Source: Aquimarina longa SW024 (GTDB lineage Bacteria > Bacteroidota > Bacteroidia > Flavobacteriales > Flavobacteriaceae). From it: a DNA stretch of 64,000 bases. This document shows, piece by piece, positions 47,888 through 58,115 of the stretch; position 1 is the stretch's first letter; each line of letters opens with the position of its first letter. Made by a program: the position numbers and the translations under genes. The notes below the pieces were generated by a model. The model was not told the origin of the DNA. It saw nothing but the letters and a program-made list of their open reading frames with translations, and did not search any database. The stretch spans positions 1 through 64,000 of the forward strand of contig NZ_AVQK01000025.1 in NCBI RefSeq assembly GCF_001401755.1, written 5' to 3'.

Positions 47888-49165
47888 TTAATTACGAATA
47901 ATTCTGCTACTTAAAATACTTCTTTTCTTTAATAATAAAGGAACAACTATAGAAAAGAATACAATACCACTAAATCGAACCAACATTGATTCAAATAGAA
48001 GTGATATAAAAAGAATCAGAAAAACCGAAAATTCATTTCGGCTTCTTCTCATACGTAGTGCCAAAAGAACGAAAATACTAAGTAAGGTTATGAAACCTAT
48101 AATACCTGTTTGTAAATAGGTTTGTAAAAATTGATTATGTGCATTATACTCATTTCTATAATTGACTTTATAATCTAATTCATCATATTTTTTTATCAAA
48201 ACAGCATTTGCATCTCCAGTACCATACCCAAACATTGGGGCTTCTTTAATTAATTCTATACTTGCATCCCAAGATAATAATCTGGATTTTTCTGAAATTG
48301 CATTTTCATAAACTAAAGGTTTATGAAAATCTCTAACTCCATAATAAAAATTAGACACTAAAGGATTGTTTAAAAATAATAGTACTCCCATAAAGAAAAC
48401 TATCATCATTGTATATTTTTTTCCTTTATTCCTAATTTCTAAAATTAGTAACAATGACATTATCGCCAAAATTAGATATGCGGCAATTGAAGCTAATAGA
48501 AAAAGATATAGAAATAAAATAACGATTACAATAAATTGTAATCTCGACTGTAGCTTATTTTTAAGATAATAGCTTAATACTAATAGTATATAAATTGATA
48601 CATAATTAGAATGGACTGATTGTGAAAAAGCAGCACCAATAAAAAAATAACGCCACCCTTCTACAGCTTTCTCTATAAATGAAAATAATTCGATTGTGTT
48701 ATTTTCTTCAATAACATAGTTTATCAGTTGATCTGATGCATAAAAAATGTTCACAAAAAAAGATACTATCAATCCTAAAAGTAAAAAATTGAATAATCTT
48801 TTTACTGATGCTGCATCTTCTTTAACAAATAAGAAAATGATAGGAAACAATAATAATGATAATGATCGCTGTAGTAAATGTAAACCGCTGTCTAAATCAT
48901 CTGTATGTAATAAACCAAGAGACATTATTATGAAATACAATGGAAAAAGAAGTAGTGATTTATCTAAAACAAATTTTTTAGGTGCTTTAAATATGACTCC
49001 GATACCAAAAAGAATTGAGATTATAAAAAATGGAGTTGGAAGATTAATTCCTAGAGGCATTAAAAAGAAACCTATATATAAAGAATTCCAGAAAGTCATT
49101 ACTATCCAGTGATCTTCTTTATAAAACATGTTGGTGATACGACTAATTATATATTCTAGTTGCAC
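47888..49165 (-). CDS. O-antigen ligase/polymerase family protein (Wzy_C)
   Basis: 425 residues, about 11-12 membrane segments and a large periplasmic loop. YNAHNQFLQTYLQTGIIGF carries the conserved His seen in WaaL/Wzy ligases, preceded by FGYGTGDAN. It either joins polysaccharide to lipid A-core or polymerises repeat units. It is the last gene of the polysaccharide locus. It is one of three such proteins here. Confidence 0.85.
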   Translation of the reverse strand: MQLEYIISRITNMFYKEDHWIVMTFWNSLYIGFFLMPLGINLPTPFFIISILFGIGVIFKAPKKFVLDKSLLLFPLYFIIMSLGLLHTDDLDSGLHLLQRSLSLLLFPIIFLFVKEDAASVKRLFNFLLLGLIVSFFVNIFYASDQLINYVIEENNTIELFSFIEKAVEGWRYFFIGAAFSQSVHSNYVSIYILLVLSYYLKNKLQSRLQFIVIVILFLYLFLLASIAAYLILAIMSLLLILEIRNKGKKYTMMIVFFMGVLLFLNNPLVSNFYYGVRDFHKPLVYENAISEKSRLLSWDASIELIKEAPMFGYGTGDANAVLIKKYDELDYKVNYRNEYNAHNQFLQTYLQTGIIGFITLLSIFVLLALRMRRSRNEFSVFLILFISLLFESMLVRFSGIVFFSIVVPLLLKKRSILSSRIIRN

Positions 49166-49420
49166 TTATACTATGATCTGTTATGGAGTAGTTAACGTTT
49201 TATTCGAGTTTCTATTATGATATTTAACTTTCTTCTTACTAATATATATCAGTCCTTTTTTCAATTTGGTTAAGAAAAATCTCTGTGTTCGCTTTTATTG
49301 AGTTCTTCTTTTCTTGTGATTTTTTTGACAAGAAACTCTTTAGCGTATTTTTAAACTTTATCTCCACCAAATTATAACTATTGATAATAAGTGTAATTAT
49401 AAAAGTTGCACTTAATATAT

Positions 49421-50596
49421 TTATTTATCATTAATGTTTTTCTTCCTGTTTTTTTTTGACATTAGTTTTTCTCCACCTTTTTTTACTTCACTCTTAAGAT
49501 TATTTACTTTTTTTCGAAAAATTATCTTTCTTTTGATATTTGCAAAGCTATAATCAAAACGATAAAAAAAATAGCCTAATATGATAACTGCTAATATAAG
49601 AGTCATTACCAAATAAAAATTATATGAAGAGCTTCCTAGAATAATGAAAAGTACTACAAAAATTAAATTAAAACCACCAATGATAAAACTAGCATGTCTA
49701 TGAGAAATTTTAAAATAATCTATTAATATATGATGTGTATGATTTCTATCTGCAGAAAATGGGCTTTTTTTATTTGCCAATCTTATGGTAAAAACCCTAG
49801 CTGTATCAAACAAAGGAACGATAAGTATACTTATTGCTATTAATGGGACATTTTCTAACAAAAAGGGAAGGCTATCGTACGATTCTGGTGATAATGCCAA
49901 AAATTTTAATGTTAGTACTCCAATTATAAAACCAACAATAAGCGATCCTGTATCTCCCATAAAAATTTTTTTACTCGAAGATAGATTAAAGCTCAAAAAA
50001 GCAATAAGGCAACCATTTAGTGTTAAACATAATAAAACATAAAAATATTCATTTGTGATATAAAATATCGTTGTATAAATCATTAATACAACAAGCCCAA
50101 CAATTGCTGCTAAACCATCAATACCATCAATAAGATTATATGCATTAATAATTGTCAACATCATGAATCCTCCAATTAAATAATATACGTAGGATGGAAT
50201 TTCATTTACACCAAAGAAACCATTTAGGGAAATGATCATAAAACTTTTATTACTCAAAATAAAACATATTGCAAATACTTGTGCAATAAGCTTTGTATAA
50301 GGGGATAAAACAACCAAATCATCTTTTAAACCAATTATAAACAAGATTGTTAAACTAGGTACAAAATAAATAGCTTCGTCATAAGAACTCCATTCTTTCA
50401 GAAAAAACAATGCAATTATTAATGTATAAAAAAAAGAAATCCCTCCTAATGTAGGAGTAACTCTTATATGTGAGCTTCTTTTATTAGGTTTATCCATAAG
50501 ATTCTTATACTCAACTAATCCTATTATCTTAGGAATAGTAAAATATGTTAAAGCATATGCTCCAAAAAAAAATATAATGGGATAGTATAATTGCAA
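49421..50596 (-). CDS. WecA/MraY-type undecaprenyl-phosphate sugar-1-phosphate transferase
   Basis: 391 residues, about 10-11 membrane segments. NAYNLIDGIDGLAA and FMGDTGSLIVGF are the Mg-binding and active-site motifs, and RNHTHHILIDYF is the C-terminal His motif. The Lys/Arg-rich cytoplasmic tail (about 355-391) is unusually basic. It transfers a HexNAc-1-phosphate from UDP-sugar to undecaprenyl phosphate, the first step of surface polysaccharide assembly. Sugar identity (GlcNAc likely) is inference. Confidence 0.92.
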   Translation of the reverse strand: MQLYYPIIFFFGAYALTYFTIPKIIGLVEYKNLMDKPNKRSSHIRVTPTLGGISFFYTLIIALFFLKEWSSYDEAIYFVPSLTILFIIGLKDDLVVLSPYTKLIAQVFAICFILSNKSFMIISLNGFFGVNEIPSYVYYLIGGFMMLTIINAYNLIDGIDGLAAIVGLVVLMIYTTIFYITNEYFYVLLCLTLNGCLIAFLSFNLSSSKKIFMGDTGSLIVGFIIGVLTLKFLALSPESYDSLPFLLENVPLIAISILIVPLFDTARVFTIRLANKKSPFSADRNHTHHILIDYFKISHRHASFIIGGFNLIFVVLFIILGSSSYNFYLVMTLILAVIILGYFFYRFDYSFANIKRKIIFRKKVNNLKSEVKKGGEKLMSKKNRKKNINDK

Positions 50597-50675
50597 ACTC
50601 TTCGTTTTTAATTTTTTTTGCTAAAATAATAAATATAAAAAATAGTCTAATGTTTTTTAAAATTATAATTAAATA

Positions 50676-51911
50676 CTACTCTCTAATCTCATCGTGTCTA
50701 TCTGAATCTTGTTTAGATACTGAAAGAAACAATAGGGTAAAAAAAGTAAAAAAAGTAGCCCCATAAGATCTTGAAAGTATGTTCTCTGATAGAGAGAATG
50801 TAATAATTATTAATATAAACACAAGATGGAGAAAGTTTTTATTGAAAATTGAAGATTTTATCTGAAAAAAAATGGAACCTAAAAAAAGGACCAGACATAT
50901 TATACCTCCAGAACCTAAAAGAAATAAATAATAATTATGAGTATTATAATTTATTTTTTGATAATTGTTGTATTTTTCATAACATTTATTTAATTTTTTT
51001 TGAAAATCTAACGCTCCATAACCCATAATCCAATTAGATTCAATAATACTCCATGAACAAGTGTAGATTCCTATTCTTATTTGAGGAGAAGTTGGGAATT
51101 TTTTATATGGTAATACAAATTCCTCCTTAGATGAAATCTCATCAAATTGCGCTCGTAATGGTTTAATTATTAATAATGAAAATATAATTAGAGAAATAGT
51201 TATTAAAGAATATAGAATTTTTTTGAATAGAGTTATTTTATTGTTTTTAATGAACATCAAAAACAATAAAATTATACATGTAAAAATAGCAATTCTTGAA
51301 ACTAATAATAGAATCATTAAAGAAAAAAAAGCAATAACAATTATACTTAAAATTTTATTAGGTAGTTTTTTTATCCTTTTAAAGGAACTCAAAATATAAA
51401 ATATTGATACTATAAAATACATCGAAACATATACTGGATGAATATCAATAAATGAGATATTCTGAGCAGAAACTCTAACAATGTTATAAAAAGCAATCTC
51501 ATTATCAAGAGATCTGATAACTGATGTAATAATAATTAGAATAGCTAATAAAAAAGAAGCTAGAGTAAAAATTAAAAATATTTTTCGCTTTTGTTCAGAA
51601 TTAATTGACAGTCTAGAAAAAAAGAAAGAAAGAAAGGGTAAAACAAAAATTACCATACTAGCTCTTAAAGGTTTGTATCCCATATGAAACCCCTCTATTA
51701 AAATAGAGGAAACCATTAGAAAAATATAGAAAGTAAATATAATAGGGATGTAAATACGTTTTTTATTAATACTCTTCTTTCTTAAAAAAAAATCAATGAG
51801 TGTGAATACACAAAAAGAGATCATCGATAAAGATAGTAGAAAATAAGGGTAGATAGGAAAAGCAGCCAAAAATAAAAACCCTAGATATTCAAAATTAAAG
51901 TTTTTAAACAT
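50676..51911 (-). CDS. O-antigen ligase/polymerase-like membrane protein
   Basis: 411 residues, about 11-12 hydrophobic segments. NYNTHNYYLFLLGSGGIICL matches the His motif of the Wzy_C family, and MGYGALDFQKKL lies before it. A candidate polymerase for the repeat unit. The N-terminal half of the reading frame is translated 8 bp into the end of the upstream glycosyltransferase gene, so the two are coupled. Confidence 0.82.
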   Translation of the reverse strand: MFKNFNFEYLGFLFLAAFPIYPYFLLSLSMISFCVFTLIDFFLRKKSINKKRIYIPIIFTFYIFLMVSSILIEGFHMGYKPLRASMVIFVLPFLSFFFSRLSINSEQKRKIFLIFTLASFLLAILIIITSVIRSLDNEIAFYNIVRVSAQNISFIDIHPVYVSMYFIVSIFYILSSFKRIKKLPNKILSIIVIAFFSLMILLLVSRIAIFTCIILLFLMFIKNNKITLFKKILYSLITISLIIFSLLIIKPLRAQFDEISSKEEFVLPYKKFPTSPQIRIGIYTCSWSIIESNWIMGYGALDFQKKLNKCYEKYNNYQKINYNTHNYYLFLLGSGGIICLVLFLGSIFFQIKSSIFNKNFLHLVFILIIITFSLSENILSRSYGATFFTFFTLLFLSVSKQDSDRHDEIRE

Positions 51912-53103
51912 TTTCTCTAAAATTAAAGATTGACAATAATTTTTCTTTTATTCTAGTTTCAGAAAAATTTTCTTTTATATAATCTAGGCTATTGTTGCCT
52001 ATTAATCTGCAAAGTTCAGGTTTTTTTAATAATTCTAGTATTTCTGATACCATTTCTTTATCTGACTTTGTTATTACTAACTCAGCATTAGTTTTCGATA
52101 AATTGATAAGACCTTCTGCTCCAATCTCTGTAGTAATAACACATTTTTTCATTGCCATAGACATTAATATCTTATTTTGTATACCTGCACCAGAGACCAT
52201 TGGAGCAACTACCAATCGTGAGGGCAGTATATACTTTTTTATATCATCTACATATCCAGTAACTATAATATTTTTATCGTTACCTAATTTCTTAACAATT
52301 TTTGAAGGATTCGCTCCAATAATATAAAATTGAATATTTGGATAGAATTTAATAATTTCTGGTAAAATCTTATTTGCAAAATAATTAACAGCACTTATAT
52401 TTGGTTCGTAATCCATTTTTCCTACGAATACAATACTATCTACAACCTCTTCATAATAATATTCTTCATAACTCTCAATGTTAACTGCATTATATACTAC
52501 TTCAATATTTACAGCAATAGCATTTTTTTCGATATACTCTTTATCTATATTGGAAATAATAATTTTTCTATCAAATTTTGGCAATAGGGAAATTTCATAG
52601 TTTAGAACTCTCTTTTTATCAATCATGTATATTAATTTCCAAAGACCCCATTTTTTATTTTTAAAAGCTTTTTCATAATTCATCGATATTGCATCGACAA
52701 AATCTATTATCTTGAAAATCTTTTTATCTTTAATATATTCTGCAGTTCTAATAGTACTACAAAAAGCATATTCATAGTTATTTATATGTAGATCAATCCA
52801 TTTTTGCACTTTTTCAAAATAATAATAATTAACTTGTAGAGGTTTAGTATTTTTAAATAAACCTATAAGAGTAGAAAAATAGAAATTGATTTTACTAAAA
52901 GAAAAAGAGATAACATTTTTTGAGTATTTCAGAATATCATTTTCTATATTTTTTGTTTTTTTGTTTTCATTTATGAATAAAACATCTACATCAAATTCTG
53001 TCGATAATAATCTTAAATTTTGATGCATTCTTATTTTATCACCTCCAACCAAAGGATAAGGTGGTCTATAAAAAATGAGTAGTAATCTAGGTTTTTTATT
53101 CAC
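51904..53103 (-). CDS. glycosyltransferase (GT4/GT1-like)
   Basis: 399 residues with a GT-B fold. The N-terminal RPPYPLVGGDKIRMHQNLRL and C-terminal VFVGKMDYEPNISAVNYF, followed by MVSGAGIQNKILMSMAM, resemble the group first named for PEP-CTERM/EpsH-associated sugar transferases. Uses an NDP-sugar to extend the lipid-linked repeat unit; donor and acceptor unknown. Overlaps the next gene by 8 bp. Confidence 0.88.
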   Translation of the reverse strand: MNKKPRLLLIFYRPPYPLVGGDKIRMHQNLRLLSTEFDVDVLFINENKKTKNIENDILKYSKNVISFSFSKINFYFSTLIGLFKNTKPLQVNYYYFEKVQKWIDLHINNYEYAFCSTIRTAEYIKDKKIFKIIDFVDAISMNYEKAFKNKKWGLWKLIYMIDKKRVLNYEISLLPKFDRKIIISNIDKEYIEKNAIAVNIEVVYNAVNIESYEEYYYEEVVDSIVFVGKMDYEPNISAVNYFANKILPEIIKFYPNIQFYIIGANPSKIVKKLGNDKNIIVTGYVDDIKKYILPSRLVVAPMVSGAGIQNKILMSMAMKKCVITTEIGAEGLINLSKTNAELVITKSDKEMVSEILELLKKPELCRLIGNNSLDYIKENFSETRIKEKLLSIFNFRENV

Positions 53104-53155
53104 TAATTAAGTATTTTAAATATTTAATAACAATAGTTTATAAATAATTCGCTTT

Positions 53156-54457
53156 TTATTGTATATGATTTTTGGTCGGTGTAATAGTATCTGTTGTCGT
53201 ATCAAATTTATTACTATTTAGAATTGCCAATATTATCCATATAGCTGGATTACTCATCTGGCCTTGCACAATTATTAACATGAGTGGTATAACCCACTTA
53301 ATCCCCCCTCTAGTCTCGCCCTTAGCTTTATAAATAGAAATAATAATAAACAGAAATAGTGGTAATGAAAAAATACCAATATCTCCTGTAAGATTTGTGA
53401 GATAAGTCTGGGTTTTAACAGGGTTATCATTATAATAGAAAGCCCTTAGTACCTCATGTTTTTTTATCACTTCTTTAAACTTAGTATTACCTGCTTTAAA
53501 AAAGTTATACTTAAATTCTCCAATCCCCCAACCAAAAGGTTCTTTTTGTATAGAAATAACCCCCAGAGTATTAATTATAAACCTAGTACTTCCACTTGAT
53601 TCACGAAACAACAATCCAAACATATCTCCTTTAGAAACACTTTTATAAACATTTTCTGCTACTTGTACAGGTCTACTATTTCTCAAAAAAAGAAATGGCA
53701 TTAATAGAATCACTATTAATGATATTCCTATTACAATATTCTTTGTAGAAAATTTTATTTTAAAGAGGTTCAATGAATACCTGCTCAAATATTTTCCTAA
53801 CAAATAAAAAATCAAGTAAAAAAATACCAGAGCAGATTTAGTAACTAGAGCAATAAAAAATAAAACTAATCTATATTTTTTTAAAGATTTTATATTTTCT
53901 TCCTCCAATTTAAGGTCAATTATAGAAAGTAAAAGAATAAGAGGAAATGCAAAATAACTTGGTTCTGGTGTTAATAAAGAAACCCCTCTTATACTAGAAC
54001 TAGTATGTTCTTGAGATCTGCTAATAAAAACTTGAGTTAACCAATTCAATATGTCATAGAAACCTGGAATTCTAAATAAGATAATAATCGTTAAAAAAAG
54101 AAAAACAATTATTATCCATTTTATCAATAATACTGATATAGTATGTACTCTATTTAAAAACACTAAATATACTAAAGGACCTATTAAAAAAGTAATATAC
54201 TCCAAAATACCTGTTTGAAATACTAGATATTGTATAACAAAATAAGTAGTTAACAATAGCATCTGTAAAATGATTAAAAAATCTTTGGAGGTTGTCCTTA
54301 GTCTGAAGGTGAAAATATAGACAATAGAGATGATAAAAATAAATATAGGTTGAGTCTCAGTTTCAATTGGAATCTTTTTTATGTAAATCAAAAAAGATAA
54401 TAGAAACATAAGATTAATAATTAATCCAGAATTAATTTTTAATCTGACACTTTTCAT
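53156..54457 (-). CDS. probable O-antigen polymerase (Wzy-like)
   Basis: 433 residues, about 11 membrane segments with a periplasmic loop around GWGIGEFKYNFFKAGNTKF. No clear family signature beyond EpsG/Wzy-like layout and position between glycosyltransferase genes. Wzy proteins vary strongly in sequence, so this is a context call. Gap of 6 bp to the GT2 fusion gene. Confidence 0.7.
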   Translation of the reverse strand: MKSVRLKINSGLIINLMFLLSFLIYIKKIPIETETQPIFIFIISIVYIFTFRLRTTSKDFLIILQMLLLTTYFVIQYLVFQTGILEYITFLIGPLVYLVFLNRVHTISVLLIKWIIIVFLFLTIIILFRIPGFYDILNWLTQVFISRSQEHTSSSIRGVSLLTPEPSYFAFPLILLLSIIDLKLEEENIKSLKKYRLVLFFIALVTKSALVFFYLIFYLLGKYLSRYSLNLFKIKFSTKNIVIGISLIVILLMPFLFLRNSRPVQVAENVYKSVSKGDMFGLLFRESSGSTRFIINTLGVISIQKEPFGWGIGEFKYNFFKAGNTKFKEVIKKHEVLRAFYYNDNPVKTQTYLTNLTGDIGIFSLPLFLFIIISIYKAKGETRGGIKWVIPLMLIIVQGQMSNPAIWIILAILNSNKFDTTTDTITPTKNHIQ

Positions 54458-54463
54458 TTTTTA

Positions 54464-55774
54464 CTACAATGCTTTATGAAAACCATAGTTGATTTTATAT
54501 TGTAAATTTTTATTTCGCTCAGAAATCTTTTTTGCAGGGTTGCCTCCTATAACTGTAAAGGGTTCTACATCTTTGGTAACAACAGCTCCAGAATAAACTA
54601 CTGCTCCTTTACCAATATGAACTCCTGGCATAATTAAACAATTTGAAAAGATACAGGCATAATCATCAATTTTTACACCTTTACATGTAATATCAAAATA
54701 TTGAGAATTAATATCGTGTCCACAAGTATAAATTTGTGTATTATGTGAAATTGATACATTGCTTCCTATAGATATTTTTTTTCTATTGTCTATCCTGCAA
54801 CCACTATTAATAACAGAATTTGATCCTATCTCAAGATTACCCCAAGTATAAAAAATAACTTTAGAATGAATATAGCTCTTCTCTCCTAGTTTTGCCCCAA
54901 AAATTTTTAAATAATTTTTTTTTAATGAAAAGGTTGGTATCAAAAAATAAAAAAAGTTAAACAAATATATCAAATAATGCTTTACTTGTCTTAGAAAAGA
55001 TTTTAAAACCAAAGATTTTATAATTTTTCTAAAGGGGACAAAAATATTGTATATGTATTTTTGTTTTTTTAATTTATATAATGAAACTATTTCTTTATCC
55101 TTAAGAATATCTAGATACTCAAAATAACCTTTTTTCGCATATTGATCACTAACACCTCCCAAACTCATATATGTAATGTTATTAAGCTGTTGAAATTCTA
55201 CACCTTGTTGAAAACATCTTATTAAAAATTCTGTATCTACAGCAATTTTTACATCGGTATTAAAGTTTCCTACTTTTTCGTAAATCTCTTTATGTACAAA
55301 ACAAGTCGTATGAGTAAAACCAAAACCTCTTGTCAATTTATTTTCATCAAACAATGAATTATTAACACCAACTATCTCGTTGCCTTGAATAAACTTACAT
55401 ATCCCATAATATACTTTAGGGCTAGAATCTTTTTTTATTTGATTTGCAATAGTTGCTATAGTTGACGGGTGGTACGCATCATCAGAATTTAATAGTCCTA
55501 TCATTTCTCCAGTTGCTAACTGTAAACCCTTGTTCCAAGCATCACCTATACCTTTATCAGGCTCGCTTTTCCACTTAAATGAGATCCCTTTTTCTAGAAG
55601 TAGAGGCTCATAATCCTTTATAATAGAAATAGTTTTATCACTAGATGCACCATCTATAATAATATATTCAAAATTAGAGTAATTTTGATGTATTATCGAT
55701 TCAATAGTTTCTCGAATAGTAGATTCGGAGTTATAACTTACTGTTATAATTGTAAATAATACATTTTGCCCCAC
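54464..55774 (-). CDS. fused GT2 glycosyltransferase and WcaF-type acetyltransferase
   Basis: 436 residues with two enzymes in one chain. Residues about 1-240 are a GT2 domain (FTIITVSYNSESTIRETIES, IIDGASSDKT, SEPDKGIGDAWNKGL, LLNSDDAYHPS). A linker of about 60 hydrophobic and basic residues follows. Residues about 290-425 are a left-handed beta-helix acetyltransferase (IGSNSVINSGCRIDNRKKI, YTCGHDI with the catalytic His, VIGGNPAKKI). It likely adds a sugar and O-acetylates the same unit. The two are usually separate proteins. The frame is continuous. Confidence 0.92.
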   Translation of the reverse strand: MGQNVLFTIITVSYNSESTIRETIESIIHQNYSNFEYIIIDGASSDKTISIIKDYEPLLLEKGISFKWKSEPDKGIGDAWNKGLQLATGEMIGLLNSDDAYHPSTIATIANQIKKDSSPKVYYGICKFIQGNEIVGVNNSLFDENKLTRGFGFTHTTCFVHKEIYEKVGNFNTDVKIAVDTEFLIRCFQQGVEFQQLNNITYMSLGGVSDQYAKKGYFEYLDILKDKEIVSLYKLKKQKYIYNIFVPFRKIIKSLVLKSFLRQVKHYLIYLFNFFYFLIPTFSLKKNYLKIFGAKLGEKSYIHSKVIFYTWGNLEIGSNSVINSGCRIDNRKKISIGSNVSISHNTQIYTCGHDINSQYFDITCKGVKIDDYACIFSNCLIMPGVHIGKGAVVYSGAVVTKDVEPFTVIGGNPAKKISERNKNLQYKINYGFHKAL

Positions 55775-55818
55775 AATTTAGTCTTTTTTCTTAGTAAGAT
55801 TAATTATTCGATATAATC

Positions 55819-56781
55819 TTATTGATTGTATTTTAATAATATTTTTATTTTCTCAATTATACTCTTGGGTAAAATTAGATTCATAATTATTCTAAAAACA
55901 TTTCTTCTTGCAATTAAAATTGTTTTAACCGAGAATTTTTTATCAATTATCAAATTATTATTTCTTAAAGGAAAATCTAATTCATACACAGGAACCTCAT
56001 CTTCTGCATTTACAACGGTATGAGTAGCATCGGATCCCATCCCTATATTTTTGATCATATTTTTTGATGGAACTATAGTAAGTTTTGAATTGAATATCTG
56101 ACTTAAACTCCAAGGATAATCCCAGGTGTTTACGATAGCCTTCCTTTCTTCTTTAATAATTAACAATCTATGAAAAAACTCGTTTATATTACTTGATGTC
56201 GAAAAAATCTTTAAAAATAGCTCGAAAAGATTTTTGTTTGCAATTTCATTATCAAAAATATCACAAGACCTTCTCCATGAAGCCCATCCCCAAATAAAAC
56301 ATCTATTCGTTAAAAAATAATCATTTTCTTTTGATTTTTCATATACACCCAACTCATTTCTTCCGCTTATCATACCAATCCTATCATCATCTTTATGTTT
56401 AATTAAAAGATCGCTACAAAATTTAAAAAAACTCTGATTAGGTAAGCAATCATCTTCAAGGATAATCCCCATTTCTTCATGTTTAAAAAACCATTTTATA
56501 GCACCACCAACTGCATATTTACATCCTAAATTTTTTTCTCGGAACAGTGTCTCAATCTTACATTCCCAATCAACATGTTTAAGTAAGTAATCTCTTATAT
56601 GATTGACCTTTTCAATTTCTTCAGGTCTATCTATTCTTGGCCCATCAGAAGCAATATATAATCGACTTGGCTTTGCCATTCGAATAGTCGAAAATACTTC
56701 TTTTGTTGGGTCAAGTCGATTAAAAACCAAAAATAAAACTGCTATATCCATAGGCTTTTCTTGCATTAATTCTGAACTCAT
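55819..56781 (-). CDS. GNT-I-like nucleotide-sugar transferase
   Basis: 320 residues with a GT-A fold. AVLFLVFNRLDPTKEVFSTI begins it and IILEDDCLPNQSFFKF holds the metal-binding EDD motif, as in bacterial relatives of GNT-I/GT13. A conserved region NRCFIWGWASWRRSCDIFD follows. It adds one sugar to the surface polysaccharide; donor unknown. The last 35 residues are basic and amphipathic, suggesting membrane association. Confidence 0.85.
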   Translation of the reverse strand: MSSELMQEKPMDIAVLFLVFNRLDPTKEVFSTIRMAKPSRLYIASDGPRIDRPEEIEKVNHIRDYLLKHVDWECKIETLFREKNLGCKYAVGGAIKWFFKHEEMGIILEDDCLPNQSFFKFCSDLLIKHKDDDRIGMISGRNELGVYEKSKENDYFLTNRCFIWGWASWRRSCDIFDNEIANKNLFELFLKIFSTSSNINEFFHRLLIIKEERKAIVNTWDYPWSLSQIFNSKLTIVPSKNMIKNIGMGSDATHTVVNAEDEVPVYELDFPLRNNNLIIDKKFSVKTILIARRNVFRIIMNLILPKSIIEKIKILLKYNQ

Positions 56782-56845
56782 AAGTTTGTAGAAATTTTGG
56801 GATGTAAAAAATCAATTTTTTTCGCTTTCAGTATAATGAAACTAT

Positions 56846-58105
56846 TTAGATTGACTCATAAAAATTCTTAAGTTGTAATGCGATTTTTGATTTTTCATAA
56901 TTCTTTGATTTTTTAATACAATTTTCTCTCAACTGCTCCTTTAATTCTTCTTTCAAGCAAAATTCAATTCCTAGCGCAAAATCTTCTGTAGAAAAAGGCT
57001 TTGCCAGATATCCATTTTTCTTATGTTCAATTATATCTGTAGTACCAGAGTAATCATAAGCGACAACTGGTGTACCACAACAGATAGATTCTAAAGTAGT
57101 TTGACCAAATGCTTCCATTAAAGTTGGGTTAATAAATACATCAGCTGTAGCATAATATAAAGCCAGAGTAATCTCATCAAATATCTGACCAACATAAGTT
57201 GTTTTAAAACCAAAATCAGGGGCATTATCTGGTGTATCACTACCAAAAACTATGATTTCAATATTAGTAAATTTGTTATTTATTTTTCTTAATGAGTCGA
57301 GTAATAAATGAAATCCTTTTCTTTGATCAGAAGTTGCTGCTAAAGCACCAAATAAAACAATTTTATTTTCTAGCGACAAATTTAAGACTTTCCTAGTTAA
57401 AGTTTTATCTAAAGGTTTAAATACGTTTAAATCAATAGGGCAAGGTATAACAATAGAATTTATTTCATTAAATAAAGAACTATTTTCAACGTATGAATTA
57501 AGCCATGAAGTAGTAGATATAATATTCACCTTTACATTCTTAAAGTTTTTATTTTTTCGAATGTATGTTTTTCTGTCAACATCTATACCTTTATGGTTTT
57601 TGTGCCTTGATTTTTTACTGTACCCTAATTTATATCGTTCATCATTTTTATTTAGAGGATAATGCTCTGAACCAAGAAGCAACCATAAATCATGTAAATG
57701 GAACACTATGGGCTTCTTAATCTTTTTTAATTCTTCAATTTTTATGAATTCAGAACCTATCCAATGTATATGAATGATATCTCCATTAAGCTTATTAATA
57801 TTTTTGGCTGTTATTAAACCAAAACGGTTTATCGAATGTAACGTAGTATTATTACTTTTCATTAAACCAATAATTTTTTGGGATAAAAATTTGAAAAGAT
57901 AAAATTTGAAAAATTTCAACTTCTCAGATTTTCCTTTAAAAAACTTAAAAATACTAGGGTTTTTCATCCTCGTATCCCAAACTAACATCTTAGAATCTAC
58001 TCCTATACTTAACAAGCTTTCATGTATTCGCCAACTAGCTCTGGCTGCTCCTCCACCGTGTTTATCTGCATAACTTAAATGAATTATTTTCAATTTTTTG
58101 TCCAT
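56846..58105 (-). CDS. glycosyltransferase family 4
   Basis: 419 residues. GGGAARASWRIHESL at the N-terminus binds the acceptor side. The C-terminal donor half has FGALAATSDQRKGFHLLLD and ADVFINPTLMEAFGQTTLES with the E-x7-E motif of GT4, then GTPVVAYDYSGTTDII. It extends the polysaccharide repeat. Ten bp separate it from the flippase gene upstream. Confidence 0.9.
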   Translation of the reverse strand: MDKKLKIIHLSYADKHGGGAARASWRIHESLLSIGVDSKMLVWDTRMKNPSIFKFFKGKSEKLKFFKFYLFKFLSQKIIGLMKSNNTTLHSINRFGLITAKNINKLNGDIIHIHWIGSEFIKIEELKKIKKPIVFHLHDLWLLLGSEHYPLNKNDERYKLGYSKKSRHKNHKGIDVDRKTYIRKNKNFKNVKVNIISTTSWLNSYVENSSLFNEINSIVIPCPIDLNVFKPLDKTLTRKVLNLSLENKIVLFGALAATSDQRKGFHLLLDSLRKINNKFTNIEIIVFGSDTPDNAPDFGFKTTYVGQIFDEITLALYYATADVFINPTLMEAFGQTTLESICCGTPVVAYDYSGTTDIIEHKKNGYLAKPFSTEDFALGIEFCLKEELKEQLRENCIKKSKNYEKSKIALQLKNFYESI

Positions 58106-58115
58106 CGTTTATATT

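Noticed and set aside
49166..49420. Possible small K-rich ORF on the minus strand ending near 49243
   Set aside because: About 45-55 codons ending IEKRTDIY look coding-like, but there is no ATG, no ribosome site and no recognisable family. May be a gene remnant.
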